NCBI GenBank assembly: GCA_964552395.1
Contig: CAZKGM010000007.1
Span: forward strand, 54,645-118,644
Direction: 5' to 3'
Origin: JAJDNH01 sp964552395
Lineage (GTDB): Bacteria; Acidobacteriota; Thermoanaerobaculia; Thermoanaerobaculales; Sulfomarinibacteraceae
Length of the DNA: 64,000 bases
How positions within the stretch are numbered: the first letter of the stretch is position 1; each line of letters begins with the position of its first letter. Of this stretch, positions 17,515-28,353 are shown piece by piece. The notes beneath the pieces are model-generated. The model was not told where the DNA came from and ran no database searches. It saw only the letters and a program-made list of their open reading frames with translations. The position numbers were made by a program, and so were the translations under genes.

Positions 17515-18582
17515 TCACTCCTCGTCTGGGCGTTGGGGGACGATGAGGGTCGCCCCGTGGTTGCCGGCGGATACGCCGGGCAGCTTGGTGCCGGTGAGAA
17601 GCGCGCAGGCGCGGTCCAGGGCCGATGCGCGGCGGCGCTCGGCGGGGGCGTTCTTGTCCTCGAGAGTGCTCCATGCGGCGACGATCTGGCCGCCGTGGTC
17701 GACGGTCAGATGGACAGGGTAGCGGCCGCCGGCCAGACCACCGGGTGGGCGCATGGTGAGGGCGATGGCGCGGCCCTCGATCTCGAGCGACCAGGGTCCC
17801 TGCGGGGCGACGGTGCTCTCCTTGGCAACCCCTAGCTGCCCGAAGCCCTTCTCCTCGGATGCCCGCGCCGGTCGACCCGCGGCTGGCGAAGCGGGGGCCG
17901 CCGGAGGTGCGAGAACGGTGTCGGGTAGGGGCAGGGAGTGGACCTCGTTTGCCTGTACCCGTGCCTTCTCCGAAGCACCCTGGGTGCGGGAAGCCGCGAG
18001 CTCCCGAGCCTGCTGGCGTTCTGCGCCGACCGCCGGGACGGGTGCGACCCGCGCCGTCGGCCGCTCCGCCTTGCCGGAGGCGCCCAACGTCACCCTCCTC
18101 TCCCGGGCCGGGGACGGGGTGCTCGACACCAGGCGGTCGACCTCCTGCAGCTCGCCCTCGGCCATCCGCTGAGCGGTGCTGGTCTGGGAAGGGGCGGCAC
18201 GAGACTCGTCCTTGACCTCGACCTGCCCAGCGGACCGAGCCGGCGGTGAGATCTGCGGCAGCGAGTGCTGGCTGAGGCGCAGCACGACCGCGGTGCCGAT
18301 CACGAGCGTGGCGGCGATGGCCGCAATACGCAGGGCCGGGCGCAGGCGCGGCACCGGTGGTGCTGAGCGCTCGAGATGGCCGACAAGCTGATCGACGGCT
18401 GCCGGCGCCCTCTCGGTCCGGGCGAGCTCCTGGACAGCGCTACGGATGCGCCGCAGGGTCTCGAGCTCGTCTTTCAAGCCTCGGTCCGCGGCCAGACGCA
18501 TCTCGAGCCGACGGCTTTCCTCCTGGTCGAGGTCGTCGTCGAGGTAGCGGCTCAGCAGCTCGGTGGTGTCGGGCGTGATCAC
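17515..18582 (-). CDS. Membrane-anchored anti-sigma factor partner of the adjacent ECF sigma factor
   Basis: The N-terminal cytoplasmic part (residues 1-80, LLSRYLDDDLDQEESRRLEMRL) has the anti-sigma helical pattern but lacks the zinc-binding HxxxCxxC. A membrane helix follows at about 84-102 (LRIAAIAATLVIGTAVVL), then a long Ala/Pro-rich linker to about residue 250 and a C-terminal domain with WSLEIEGRAIALT and YPVHLTVDHGGQIVAAW. Length is 355 residues. Its start overlaps the sigma gene stop by 4 bases. The external domain is not a family I recognise. Confidence 0.8.
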   Translation of the reverse strand: MITPDTTELLSRYLDDDLDQEESRRLEMRLAADRGLKDELETLRRIRSAVQELARTERAPAAVDQLVGHLERSAPPVPRLRPALRIAAIAATLVIGTAVVLRLSQHSLPQISPPARSAGQVEVKDESRAAPSQTSTAQRMAEGELQEVDRLVSSTPSPARERRVTLGASGKAERPTARVAPVPAVGAERQQARELAASRTQGASEKARVQANEVHSLPLPDTVLAPPAAPASPAAGRPARASEEKGFGQLGVAKESTVAPQGPWSLEIEGRAIALTMRPPGGLAGGRYPVHLTVDHGGQIVAAWSTLEDKNAPAERRRASALDRACALLTGTKLPGVSAGNHGATLIVPQRPDEE

Positions 18583-19121
18583 CTCTGTATCGCCTCCCTC
18601 AGTGCCGCCCGCGCCCGTGCCAGGCGTGAGCGGACGGTCCCGATAGGGACCTCCAATGCCTGTGCGATCTCCTCATAGCTGAGCCCCTCACCGTCCCTAA
18701 GCCAGACGACGACGCGTTGCTCGTCGGGCAGCCGGCCGAGGGCTGCGTCAACCTGTTCCAAGAGCTCTCCGCCTGCTGCCCGGCGCTCGGGATCGGGCGC
18801 CGGGTCGCGGGCCTCGAACCCTTCGCCGGCAGCCGTGGAGGTGGTCGGTACTTCGACCAGATGCAGGGCGCCCCGGCTCTGGCGGTGGCGCGACCGCAGG
18901 CAGTTCCACGCCACCTGGAAGACCCATGTGCTGAGCTTGGAAGCGCCGCGGAACCCCGGCAGTCCGCGCCAGACGCGCAGGAAGATCTCCTGGGTCGCGT
19001 CGAGGGCATCTTCCTCGGTCCGCGACATACGCCGTGCCAGGCGCCAGACCGGGTCCTTGTAGCGCGCATAAACCTCCTGGAACTCCACGCTCCCAGTGTG
19101 CCACAGGAGCTCACCTCCCAC
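18579..19121 (-). CDS. ECF-type RNA polymerase sigma factor
   Basis: Sigma region 2 is YARYKDPVWRLARRMSRTEEDALDATQEIFLRVWRGL, and region 4 is LGRLPDEQRVVVWLRDGEGLSYEEIAQALEVPIGTVRSRLARAR. An ECF-like promoter points to a leaderless GTG at 19121 (about 180 residues); a GTG at 19088 (VEFQEVYARY) is the alternative and has GGGAG only one base away. The gene is followed by its anti-sigma partner with a 4-base overlap and lies 86 bases after the phosphatase gene. Confidence 0.88.
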   Translation of the reverse strand: MGGELLWHTGSVEFQEVYARYKDPVWRLARRMSRTEEDALDATQEIFLRVWRGLPGFRGASKLSTWVFQVAWNCLRSRHRQSRGALHLVEVPTTSTAAGEGFEARDPAPDPERRAAGGELLEQVDAALGRLPDEQRVVVWLRDGEGLSYEEIAQALEVPIGTVRSRLARARAALREAIQR

Positions 19122-19127
19122 ACCAGG

Positions 19128-19155
19128 TGAGACCCGCCGCGGCAGCAGAAGTTCC
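19128..19155 (-). promoter_or_regulatory. ECF-type autoregulatory promoter of the sigma gene
   Basis: On the minus strand GGAACTT (19155-19149) and TCTCA (19132-19128) are separated by 16 bases. This resembles promoters of sigma-E-like ECF factors, and it lies directly upstream of the ECF gene. The predicted start coincides with the GTG at 19121. Confidence 0.5.
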
Positions 19156-19174
19156 AGTGCTGGAGGCGGGTCCG

Positions 19175-19579
19175 CTACACCAGCTCGTCGACGAGCTCGC
19201 GGACCCGGCCCTCGATGACGCGGGCGATGGCGAGGTAGGTCTCGTCGTCCTCGCCGAATGGATCGGAGATGCTCCACACGTGGCTGGCAGCGGCCAGGTT
19301 GCGGGGTAGCCACCGCAGCCCCTCGCGGCCGATCAGGCTGACCACGACATCGACCTCGGCGAGAGGCACCTCACCGAGCCCCTTCGATCTGAGCCCGTCG
19401 TGACTGTAGCCGAGGCTCGTCAACGCGCGGCGCGTACCGTTGGCGATTCTTCTGGTGGGAGCGAGCCCGGCAGAGAGCGCGTCTACCTGGCCGCCACTCA
19501 GCCCGCGGGCCATCGCCTCCGCCATCGGCGAGCGGCAGGTGTTGCCGACACAGATGAAGAGTACCTTAGGTCGTGACAC
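19175..19579 (-). CDS. Low-molecular-weight protein tyrosine phosphatase / arsenate reductase family
   Basis: The P-loop CVGNTCRS lies at residues 10-17 (CX5R with nucleophile Cys10 and Arg16), and the acid/base Asp is in SISDPFGED near residue 106. Length is 134 residues, normal for the family. Substrate could be phosphotyrosine or arsenate; there are no arsenic genes or tyrosine kinase nearby. The GTG start at 19579 falls on the predicted transcription start of the divergent promoter, so the mRNA is probably leaderless. Confidence 0.88.
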   Translation of the reverse strand: MSRPKVLFICVGNTCRSPMAEAMARGLSGGQVDALSAGLAPTRRIANGTRRALTSLGYSHDGLRSKGLGEVPLAEVDVVVSLIGREGLRWLPRNLAAASHVWSISDPFGEDDETYLAIARVIEGRVRELVDELV

Positions 19580-19584
19580 CCGGT

Positions 19585-19629
19585 GATTGTACGCGGGGTT
19601 TGTGGTCGAACCAAACCCTCAGTACAATC
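19585..19629. promoter_or_regulatory. Symmetrical divergent promoter for the phosphatase gene and tnaA
   Basis: A 45-base interrupted palindrome: GATTGTAC (19585-19592) matches GTACAATC (19622-19629), and GGGTTTG (19596-19602) matches CAAACCC (19612-19618), with a 9-base centre. Each outer arm contains TACAAT, a good -10 for transcription away from the centre. The -35 elements, 17 bases inward, are TTGTGG (19600-19605, plus) and TTGGTT (19614-19609, minus) and lie in the palindrome core. One dimeric regulator at the core could control both genes. Confidence 0.7.
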
Positions 19630-19683
19630 ATCCGCGCTCGGGTACTGAACAGGTGAGGAGTACCGGTGCGGAGGAGGGACACC

Positions 19684-21096
19684 ATGCAACACGGCGCGGA
19701 GCCCTGGCGAGTCAAGGTTGTAGAGCCCATCTTTCTGCCCGACAAGGACACCAGGCGACGCCGGCTCGAAGAGGCCGGTTACAACGTCTTCGCGATCCCG
19801 GCCGCCGATGTCTTCATCGATCTGCTGACCGACTCGGGCACCTCGGCGATGTCACAGAACCAGTGGGCCGGCCTGATGGTCGGGGATGAGTCGTACGCCG
19901 GGGCGCGCAACTTCTACAACTTCCAGGACACGGTGCAGGAGATCACCGGCCTGCCGTTTGTGATCCCGACCCACCAGGGGCGGGTTGCGGAGAACCTCCT
20001 TTTCACGACCCTCGTCAAGCCGGGCATGAGGGTGCCCTCCAACAGCCACTTCGACACGACCCGAGCCAACATCGAGGTCCACGGCGGGGAGGCCGTCGAC
20101 CTGGTCGTTGCCGAGGGCCGCGACCCCGACGCAGACCACCCTTTCAAGGGCAACATTGACCTCGACCGCCTCGATGCGTTCCTGGCCGAGAATGGCCGCG
20201 AGCAGATCCCGATCGCCATGCTCACGGTTACCAACAACTCCGGCGGCGGCCAACCCGTCAGCCTGGCCAACATCCGAGGCATGGCCGAGCTGTGCCGGCG
20301 GCACGGCGTGCCGTTCTTCCTCGATGCCTGCCGCTTTGCTGAGAACGCGTGGTTCATCAAACAGCGGGAGCCGGGGCAGGGCCACCGCAGCGTCACCGAG
20401 ATCGTAGCGGACATGTTCCATGCCGCAGACGGCTGCACCATGAGCGCCAAGAAGGACGGGCTCGCGAACATCGGCGGCTTCATCGCGATGCGGGATCGGA
20501 GCCTGTTCGAGAAGCTGAAGAACATGCTGATCCTGATCGAGGGCTTCCCTACCTACGGCGGGCTCGCCGGACGCGATCTCGAGGCGGTGGCGCGCGGGTT
20601 GCGCGAGGTTCTTGACGAGCGGTACCTGGAGTTCCGGGTCGGACAGGTGCAGGCGTTCTGGGAGCACCTGGATCGCAAGGGTGTGCCGATGATCCGTCCT
20701 GCCGGCGGTCATGCGATCTACCTTGACGCGCGGCGATTCCTCCCGCATCTGTCCCAGGAGGTGTATCCGGCCCAGGCGCTGACCGTGGCGCTCTACCTCG
20801 AGGGCGGCGTACGCGGGGTCGAGATCGGTGGCGTCATGTTTGGCAAGACTGACCCCGGAACCGGCGCCGCCGTATGGCCGCAGCTGGAGCTGGTTCGCCT
20901 GGCGGTTCCGCGTCGTGTGTACACCAACACACACCTGGAGTACGTCGCCAAAGTCATCGAGCGACTGTACGCGGACCGGGAGCGCTTGGGCGGCCTGCGG
21001 ATGGTGTACGCGGCGGAGGTGCTTCGCCACTTCACGGCGCGCTTCGAGCCGCTTTCCGCAGCCGTCGCCACGTCGCCACCGTCCGGCGGCACGTAG
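19684..21096 (+). CDS. tnaA: Tryptophanase (tryptophan indole-lyase), PLP-dependent
   Basis: The enzyme splits L-tryptophan into indole, pyruvate and ammonia. Conserved stretches include NVFAIPAADVFIDLLTDSGT, IPTHQGR, the PLP lysine in SAKKDGLANIGG, and EGFPTYGGLAGRD. The sister enzyme tyrosine phenol-lyase is the alternative; TNNSGGGQPVS and VEIGGVMFGK (Ile where the lyase has its substrate Arg) favour tryptophanase. Length is 470 residues. The ATG at 19684 follows GGAGGAGGGA (19670-19679); a GTG at 19666 is less likely. No permease or TnaC-like leader is seen. Confidence 0.88.
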   Translation: MQHGAEPWRVKVVEPIFLPDKDTRRRRLEEAGYNVFAIPAADVFIDLLTDSGTSAMSQNQWAGLMVGDESYAGARNFYNFQDTVQEITGLPFVIPTHQGRVAENLLFTTLVKPGMRVPSNSHFDTTRANIEVHGGEAVDLVVAEGRDPDADHPFKGNIDLDRLDAFLAENGREQIPIAMLTVTNNSGGGQPVSLANIRGMAELCRRHGVPFFLDACRFAENAWFIKQREPGQGHRSVTEIVADMFHAADGCTMSAKKDGLANIGGFIAMRDRSLFEKLKNMLILIEGFPTYGGLAGRDLEAVARGLREVLDERYLEFRVGQVQAFWEHLDRKGVPMIRPAGGHAIYLDARRFLPHLSQEVYPAQALTVALYLEGGVRGVEIGGVMFGKTDPGTGAAVWPQLELVRLAVPRRVYTNTHLEYVAKVIERLYADRERLGGLRMVYAAEVLRHFTARFEPLSAAVATSPPSGGT

Positions 21097-21129
21097 TCGC
21101 CGGCCTCGGGTCATGGCAGCTGCGGACGA

Positions 21130-21159
21130 TTGACCGCAGGAGGCTAGAGGTTGTAGCCT
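21130..21159 (+). promoter_or_regulatory. Promoter upstream of the conserved hypothetical at 21188
   Basis: TTGACC (21130-21135) and TAGCCT (21154-21159) are separated by 18 bases. AGGCTA and TAGCCT within it can also form a small hairpin. GGAGG at 21171-21175 follows the predicted start. Confidence 0.5.
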
Positions 21160-21187
21160 ACAGGTGCCGTGGAGGTGCTCGCAGGGC

Positions 21188-21880
21188 GTGGTTCTTACCG
21201 GCTACAACACCGATATCGACTTTCGAGGGATGACCTACCACGTCCAGACCGAGGACAAGGGAACGTCGAACCCTGTCATTGAGTCGCTTGTCTACGCCAA
21301 CGGCGAGATCCTCTACTCCAGGCGCACCCAGTACAGGGAGCTCGTGGACGAGGGCATCGACCTCAAGGCCGTGGCGAGCCTCATGGATCGCCAGCACCGG
21401 ACGATTGTCGAGGCAATCCGCCGCGGCATGCTCGAAGAGCTGTCCTCGCGTTCCGAGGTCGCTAGCGAGAGCGATGACACTGCGGTTTCCACGGCACGTC
21501 CGCTGGTGGGAACGGAAGGCGAGGATCGTACGCTGGACCAGGTGATCCTTGAGTACCTCGAGGCGCAGAAAGAGCAGGCACATCTGGTGCTGCGGGCGGC
21601 CGAAGGCGAGGACTTCGTCTACGGCGCCGAGGTCTCTTTGCACGTGGTCGCTCTCAACTCCCGTTCCGACCAGCCCGAGGCCGGGGTCCGGATCTCGGTC
21701 GTCTTCAAGTCGACCGCCGAGCCGCGCCGGCTGCTTCTAGCCGAGGGTGTGACCGACGACGAAGGCGCCTTCGAGGCTTCCGCACAGCTGCCGGAGTTCA
21801 ACGGGGGGACTTCCGCGGTGGTGGTGGCGGCCGAAGGGCGGCTGGGCCAGGCCGAGATGAAGCACCTGGTCCATCGCTGA
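21188..21880 (+). CDS. Conserved hypothetical protein with N-terminal GYNTDIDFRGMTYHVQTED-type domain
   Basis: I do not recognise a named function. The first 80 residues (GYNTDIDFRG, HVQTEDKG, PVIESLVYANGEILYSRRT) resemble a small conserved domain I associate with acidobacterial proteins; residues about 110-230 look like a beta-rich domain (VSLHVVALNS, VRISVVFKS, GEAFEA-like). There is no signal peptide or membrane helix. Start is uncertain: GTG at 21188 is 12 bases from GGAGG; an in-frame GTG at 21164 lies at the promoter. Length 230 residues. Confidence 0.6.
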   Translation: MVLTGYNTDIDFRGMTYHVQTEDKGTSNPVIESLVYANGEILYSRRTQYRELVDEGIDLKAVASLMDRQHRTIVEAIRRGMLEELSSRSEVASESDDTAVSTARPLVGTEGEDRTLDQVILEYLEAQKEQAHLVLRAAEGEDFVYGAEVSLHVVALNSRSDQPEAGVRISVVFKSTAEPRRLLLAEGVTDDEGAFEASAQLPEFNGGTSAVVVAAEGRLGQAEMKHLVHR

Positions 21881-21925
21881 GCTCGCCACTCCTGCGGGCG
21901 CCTGGCTTGCCGTCACGAGGCGGGG

Positions 21926-21954
21926 TTGCTCCATACGGAAATCTGAAGTAGACT
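21926..21954 (+). promoter_or_regulatory. Promoter of the tRNA-Lys/tRNA-Leu pair
   Basis: TTGCTC (21926-21931) and TAGACT (21949-21954) are 17 bases apart. tRNA-Lys begins 13 bases after the -10, and trigger factor follows the second tRNA by only 16 bases, so it may be read from here. Confidence 0.65.
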
Positions 21955-21967
21955 GCGCTTTGCGGGT

Positions 21968-22043
21968 GGGCCGTTAGCTCAATTGGCAGAGCAAGGGACT
22001 CTTAATCCCTAGGTTGGAGGTTCGATTCCTCCACGGCTCACCA
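21968..22043 (+). tRNA. tRNA-Lys (anticodon CTT)
   Basis: Acceptor stem GGGCCGT (21968-21974) pairs with ACGGCTC (22033-22039, one G-U pair). The anticodon stem AGGGA/TCCCT encloses CTCTTAA with anticodon CTT; the T-arm has GGTTCGATTCC. CCA is encoded at 22041-22043. Confidence 0.96.
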
Positions 22044-22057
22044 ATCCCCTTTTCGCT

Positions 22058-22145
<88 letters not shown>

Positions 22146-22158
22146 GGAGTTCAGATCC

Positions 22159-23442
22159 ATGCCATACCAGCTGACACATCGTCCCGATCACACGGTCGAG
22201 GTCACGGCCCACGCCGATTCAGAAACGGTGGAGGCTGAGCGCCTCCATATCCTGCAGGAGCTTCGTCGCTCTGCCCGCATACCGGGTTTCCGTCCGGGCA
22301 AGGCGCCGCTGTCGGTCGTCCGTACCCGCTTCGGTGACACCGTCCAAAGCGAGCTCGAAGAGCACCTGTCCAAGCACCTGTGGCAGGAGGTGCTCGACGG
22401 CGAGGAGGGCCTGGAGCCGCTGACGCCGCTGCAGGTCAAGAGCGCGGTCTTTGAGGAGGATGGCTCCTTCGCCATCGACGGCGAGCTCGAGGTGCGGCCC
22501 CGCTTCGAGCTCCCGTCCTTCGAAGGGCTCACGCTGCCCGAGGTGACGATCTCGGTCACCGACGGAGAGATCGAGCAGGAGCTGGAAAAGCTGCGCAAGG
22601 AGCAGGCGGCGTGGGAGCCGGTCGAAAACGGAGCCGCTGAGGACGGCATGCTCGTGGAGATGGACCTCCACGGCGAGTACGTGGATGGGGACGGGGAGCC
22701 GTTCAGCAGCGAGGGTGTCCGCTTCGAGCTGGGGGAGGAAGGGGTCTTCATGGAGATCCAGGAGGCCCTGCGGGGAGCGAAGAGCGGCGACGAGGTGACG
22801 GCCGAGAGGCAGTTCCCGGAGGATGATCCGGATCGGGAGCGCGCCAGCAAGACGGTCCGCTACCGCATCAATGTGCTCAGCCTCAAGCGCCAGATCCTGC
22901 CGGATATCGACGACGGTTTCGCCACCGGGTTCGGGTTCGATGACCTGGAGGGACTGACGACGCGGGTTCGCGAGGCGGTCCTGGCCCGCAAGAAGAGTGA
23001 GCGCCGGAGCACCTGGCGGAGAGCGCTGCTTGACCGGCTGGAGGAAGGGATCGACCACAATCAGCTGCCACCGACGCTGGTGCGGCACGATCTCCGGGAG
23101 GAGATGGAGCGGTACGCGTACGCGATGGCAATGCAGGGCAAGGACCCGCGCAGCGACGACACTGACTGGCAGCAGATCTCGGCCGAGTTGGAGCCGCAGG
23201 TTCGCCGCAAGGTGCTCGACAGCCTGATTCTCGATCAGCTTGGGGAGGAGTGGGAGACCGAGGTGCCCGAGGAGGAGGTTGACGGCTTCGTACGGGAAGA
23301 CGCACAACGGCGTGGCGTACCCCTGGCGGAACATATTGCAAACCTGGAGAAGGAAGGACGGTTGGACGAGATCCGACGAGCGGCGCGGGTATCGGCCACA
23401 GTCGACGAGCTCATCCGCCGTGCTGGCGGGGAGGTAGAGTGA
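22159..23442 (+). CDS. tig: Trigger factor, ribosome-associated chaperone and prolyl isomerase
   Basis: Trigger factor docks at the ribosome exit and shields nascent chains. The ribosome-binding signature RIPGFRPGKAPLSVVRTRFG lies at about residues 40-59, the FKBP-like PPIase domain at about 155-240, and helical arms form the C-terminal half. Length is 427 residues. CGGAG precedes the ATG. It heads the tig-clpP-clpX-lon quality-control cluster and its stop overlaps clpP. Confidence 0.93.
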   Translation: MPYQLTHRPDHTVEVTAHADSETVEAERLHILQELRRSARIPGFRPGKAPLSVVRTRFGDTVQSELEEHLSKHLWQEVLDGEEGLEPLTPLQVKSAVFEEDGSFAIDGELEVRPRFELPSFEGLTLPEVTISVTDGEIEQELEKLRKEQAAWEPVENGAAEDGMLVEMDLHGEYVDGDGEPFSSEGVRFELGEEGVFMEIQEALRGAKSGDEVTAERQFPEDDPDRERASKTVRYRINVLSLKRQILPDIDDGFATGFGFDDLEGLTTRVREAVLARKKSERRSTWRRALLDRLEEGIDHNQLPPTLVRHDLREEMERYAYAMAMQGKDPRSDDTDWQQISAELEPQVRRKVLDSLILDQLGEEWETEVPEEEVDGFVREDAQRRGVPLAEHIANLEKEGRLDEIRRAARVSATVDELIRRAGGEVE

Positions 23443-24026
23443 TGCTGGTACCGATTGTCGTCGAGCAGACCAGTCGTGGGGAACGCGCATTTGACATCTT
23501 CTCGCGCCTGCTGAAGGACAATGTCATCTTCCTCGGCGCCCCGATTGACGATCAGGTCGCCTCGCTGGTCATCGCGCAGCTTCTGTTTCTGGAGGCTGAG
23601 AACCCCGAGAAGGACATATTCCTGTACGTCAACTCGCCGGGAGGATCGATTACTTCCGGTCTGGCCATCTACGACACCATGCAGTACGTCAAGCCCGATG
23701 TCAGCACCATCTGTCTCGGACAGGCGGCCTCGATGGCGGCGGTGCTCCTGGCGGGCGGCGCGAGTGGCAAGCGCTTCGCGTTGCCCCATAGCCGGGTCCT
23801 CCTCCACCAGCCGCTTATGTACGGGCTGCAGGGGCAAGCAACCGACATCGATATCCATGCCAAGGATCTGATGCGTTTGCGCGAGCGTCTCAACGAGATT
23901 CTGGCCCATCACACCGGACAAGCGGTCGACCAGATCCATCAAGACACGGAGCGTGACTTCATTCTCGAGGCAACCACGGCACTCGAGTACGGCGTGATCG
24001 ACAAGGTCATTTCTTCCAGAGACTAG
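23439..24026 (+). CDS. clpP: ClpP serine protease subunit
   Basis: ClpP forms the tetradecameric proteolytic chamber fed by ClpX. The catalytic triad is Ser98 (GQAASMAAVLL), His123 (LPHSRVLLHQP) and Asp173 (DTERDF). Length is 195 residues from a GTG at 23439; the ATG at 23442 is equally possible. Either start overlaps the tig stop. SPGGSITSGLAI is the typical strand near residues 66-77. Confidence 0.96.
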   Translation: MMLVPIVVEQTSRGERAFDIFSRLLKDNVIFLGAPIDDQVASLVIAQLLFLEAENPEKDIFLYVNSPGGSITSGLAIYDTMQYVKPDVSTICLGQAASMAAVLLAGGASGKRFALPHSRVLLHQPLMYGLQGQATDIDIHAKDLMRLRERLNEILAHHTGQAVDQIHQDTERDFILEATTALEYGVIDKVISSRD

Positions 24027-24083
24027 GGATGATGGAGCAGAAGTGCAACAGGTGGTGGTATACAATGGTCCGAGGAGGACCTG

Positions 24084-25319
<1,236 letters not shown>

Positions 25320-25348
25320 GCCTACCGGTCCTTCATAGGTTGGAACCC

Positions 25349-27745
<2,397 letters not shown>

Positions 27746-27749
27746 TGCC

Positions 27750-28352
27750 GTGGAGATCAAGGATGTCACCTTCCTGCGGTCGGCGCTCGAGCCCACCTCG
27801 CGACCCAAGGACTGGCTACCGCAGATCGCGGTCGCGGGAAGGTCGAACGTTGGCAAGTCGAGTCTTCTGAATTGGTTGTGTCGGCGTCAGATCGCCCGTG
27901 TCGCGAAGGCGCCGGGCAAGACGCGGACTTTGAACTTCTATCTCGTCAACCGGGCGTTCCTCCTGGTTGACTTGCCGGGGTACGGTTATGCGAAGGTCCA
28001 GAGCAGGCTGCGGCAGCAGTGGGGCGCGGAGGTCGCGAGATACCTCGCGGACGAACAGCGCCTGGCGGGCGTCGTGAGCCTGATTGACATCCGTCACGGG
28101 CCGAGCCCGCTCGATTTCGAGCTGCAGGAGCTGCTGCTCGAGAGCGGGAGGGAGCGTCTTGTGGTACTGACGAAGGCGGACAAGGTCAACCGATCCCACC
28201 GCGCCAACATGCGTCGCGAGGTCCAGCTCGCGTTCGGCGTCCCGACACCGCCCCCTGTGGTCAGCGTTCGCTCGGGTGAGGGGCGCCGAGAGCTCTTGGA
28301 CGGGATCGAAGGCCTGCTCGACAGGTGGAGAGAGCAACAGCGAGGAGAATGA
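27750..28352 (+). CDS. engB: EngB (YsxC/YihA) ribosome-biogenesis GTPase
   Basis: A small GTPase needed for assembly of the 50S subunit. G1 is AGRSNVGKSS near residues 29-38, G2 is GKTRTLN, G3 is DLPGYGYA, and G4 is TKADK. Length is 200 residues. It starts with GTG four bases after the lon stop, so is probably coupled to lon. Confidence 0.94.
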   Translation: MEIKDVTFLRSALEPTSRPKDWLPQIAVAGRSNVGKSSLLNWLCRRQIARVAKAPGKTRTLNFYLVNRAFLLVDLPGYGYAKVQSRLRQQWGAEVARYLADEQRLAGVVSLIDIRHGPSPLDFELQELLLESGRERLVVLTKADKVNRSHRANMRREVQLAFGVPTPPPVVSVRSGEGRRELLDGIEGLLDRWREQQRGE

Positions 28353-28353
28353 G

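Noticed and set aside
17228..17515. A fourth stop-codon-abutting palindrome at the 17.2 kb convergent junction
   Set aside because: Halves of the gap do not pair beyond short local stems.
19684..21096. Tyrosine phenol-lyase as the identity of the tnaA gene
   Set aside because: VEIGG and TNNSGGGQPVS match tryptophanase; the lyase has Arg at the EIG position and VTVNLAGGQPVS.
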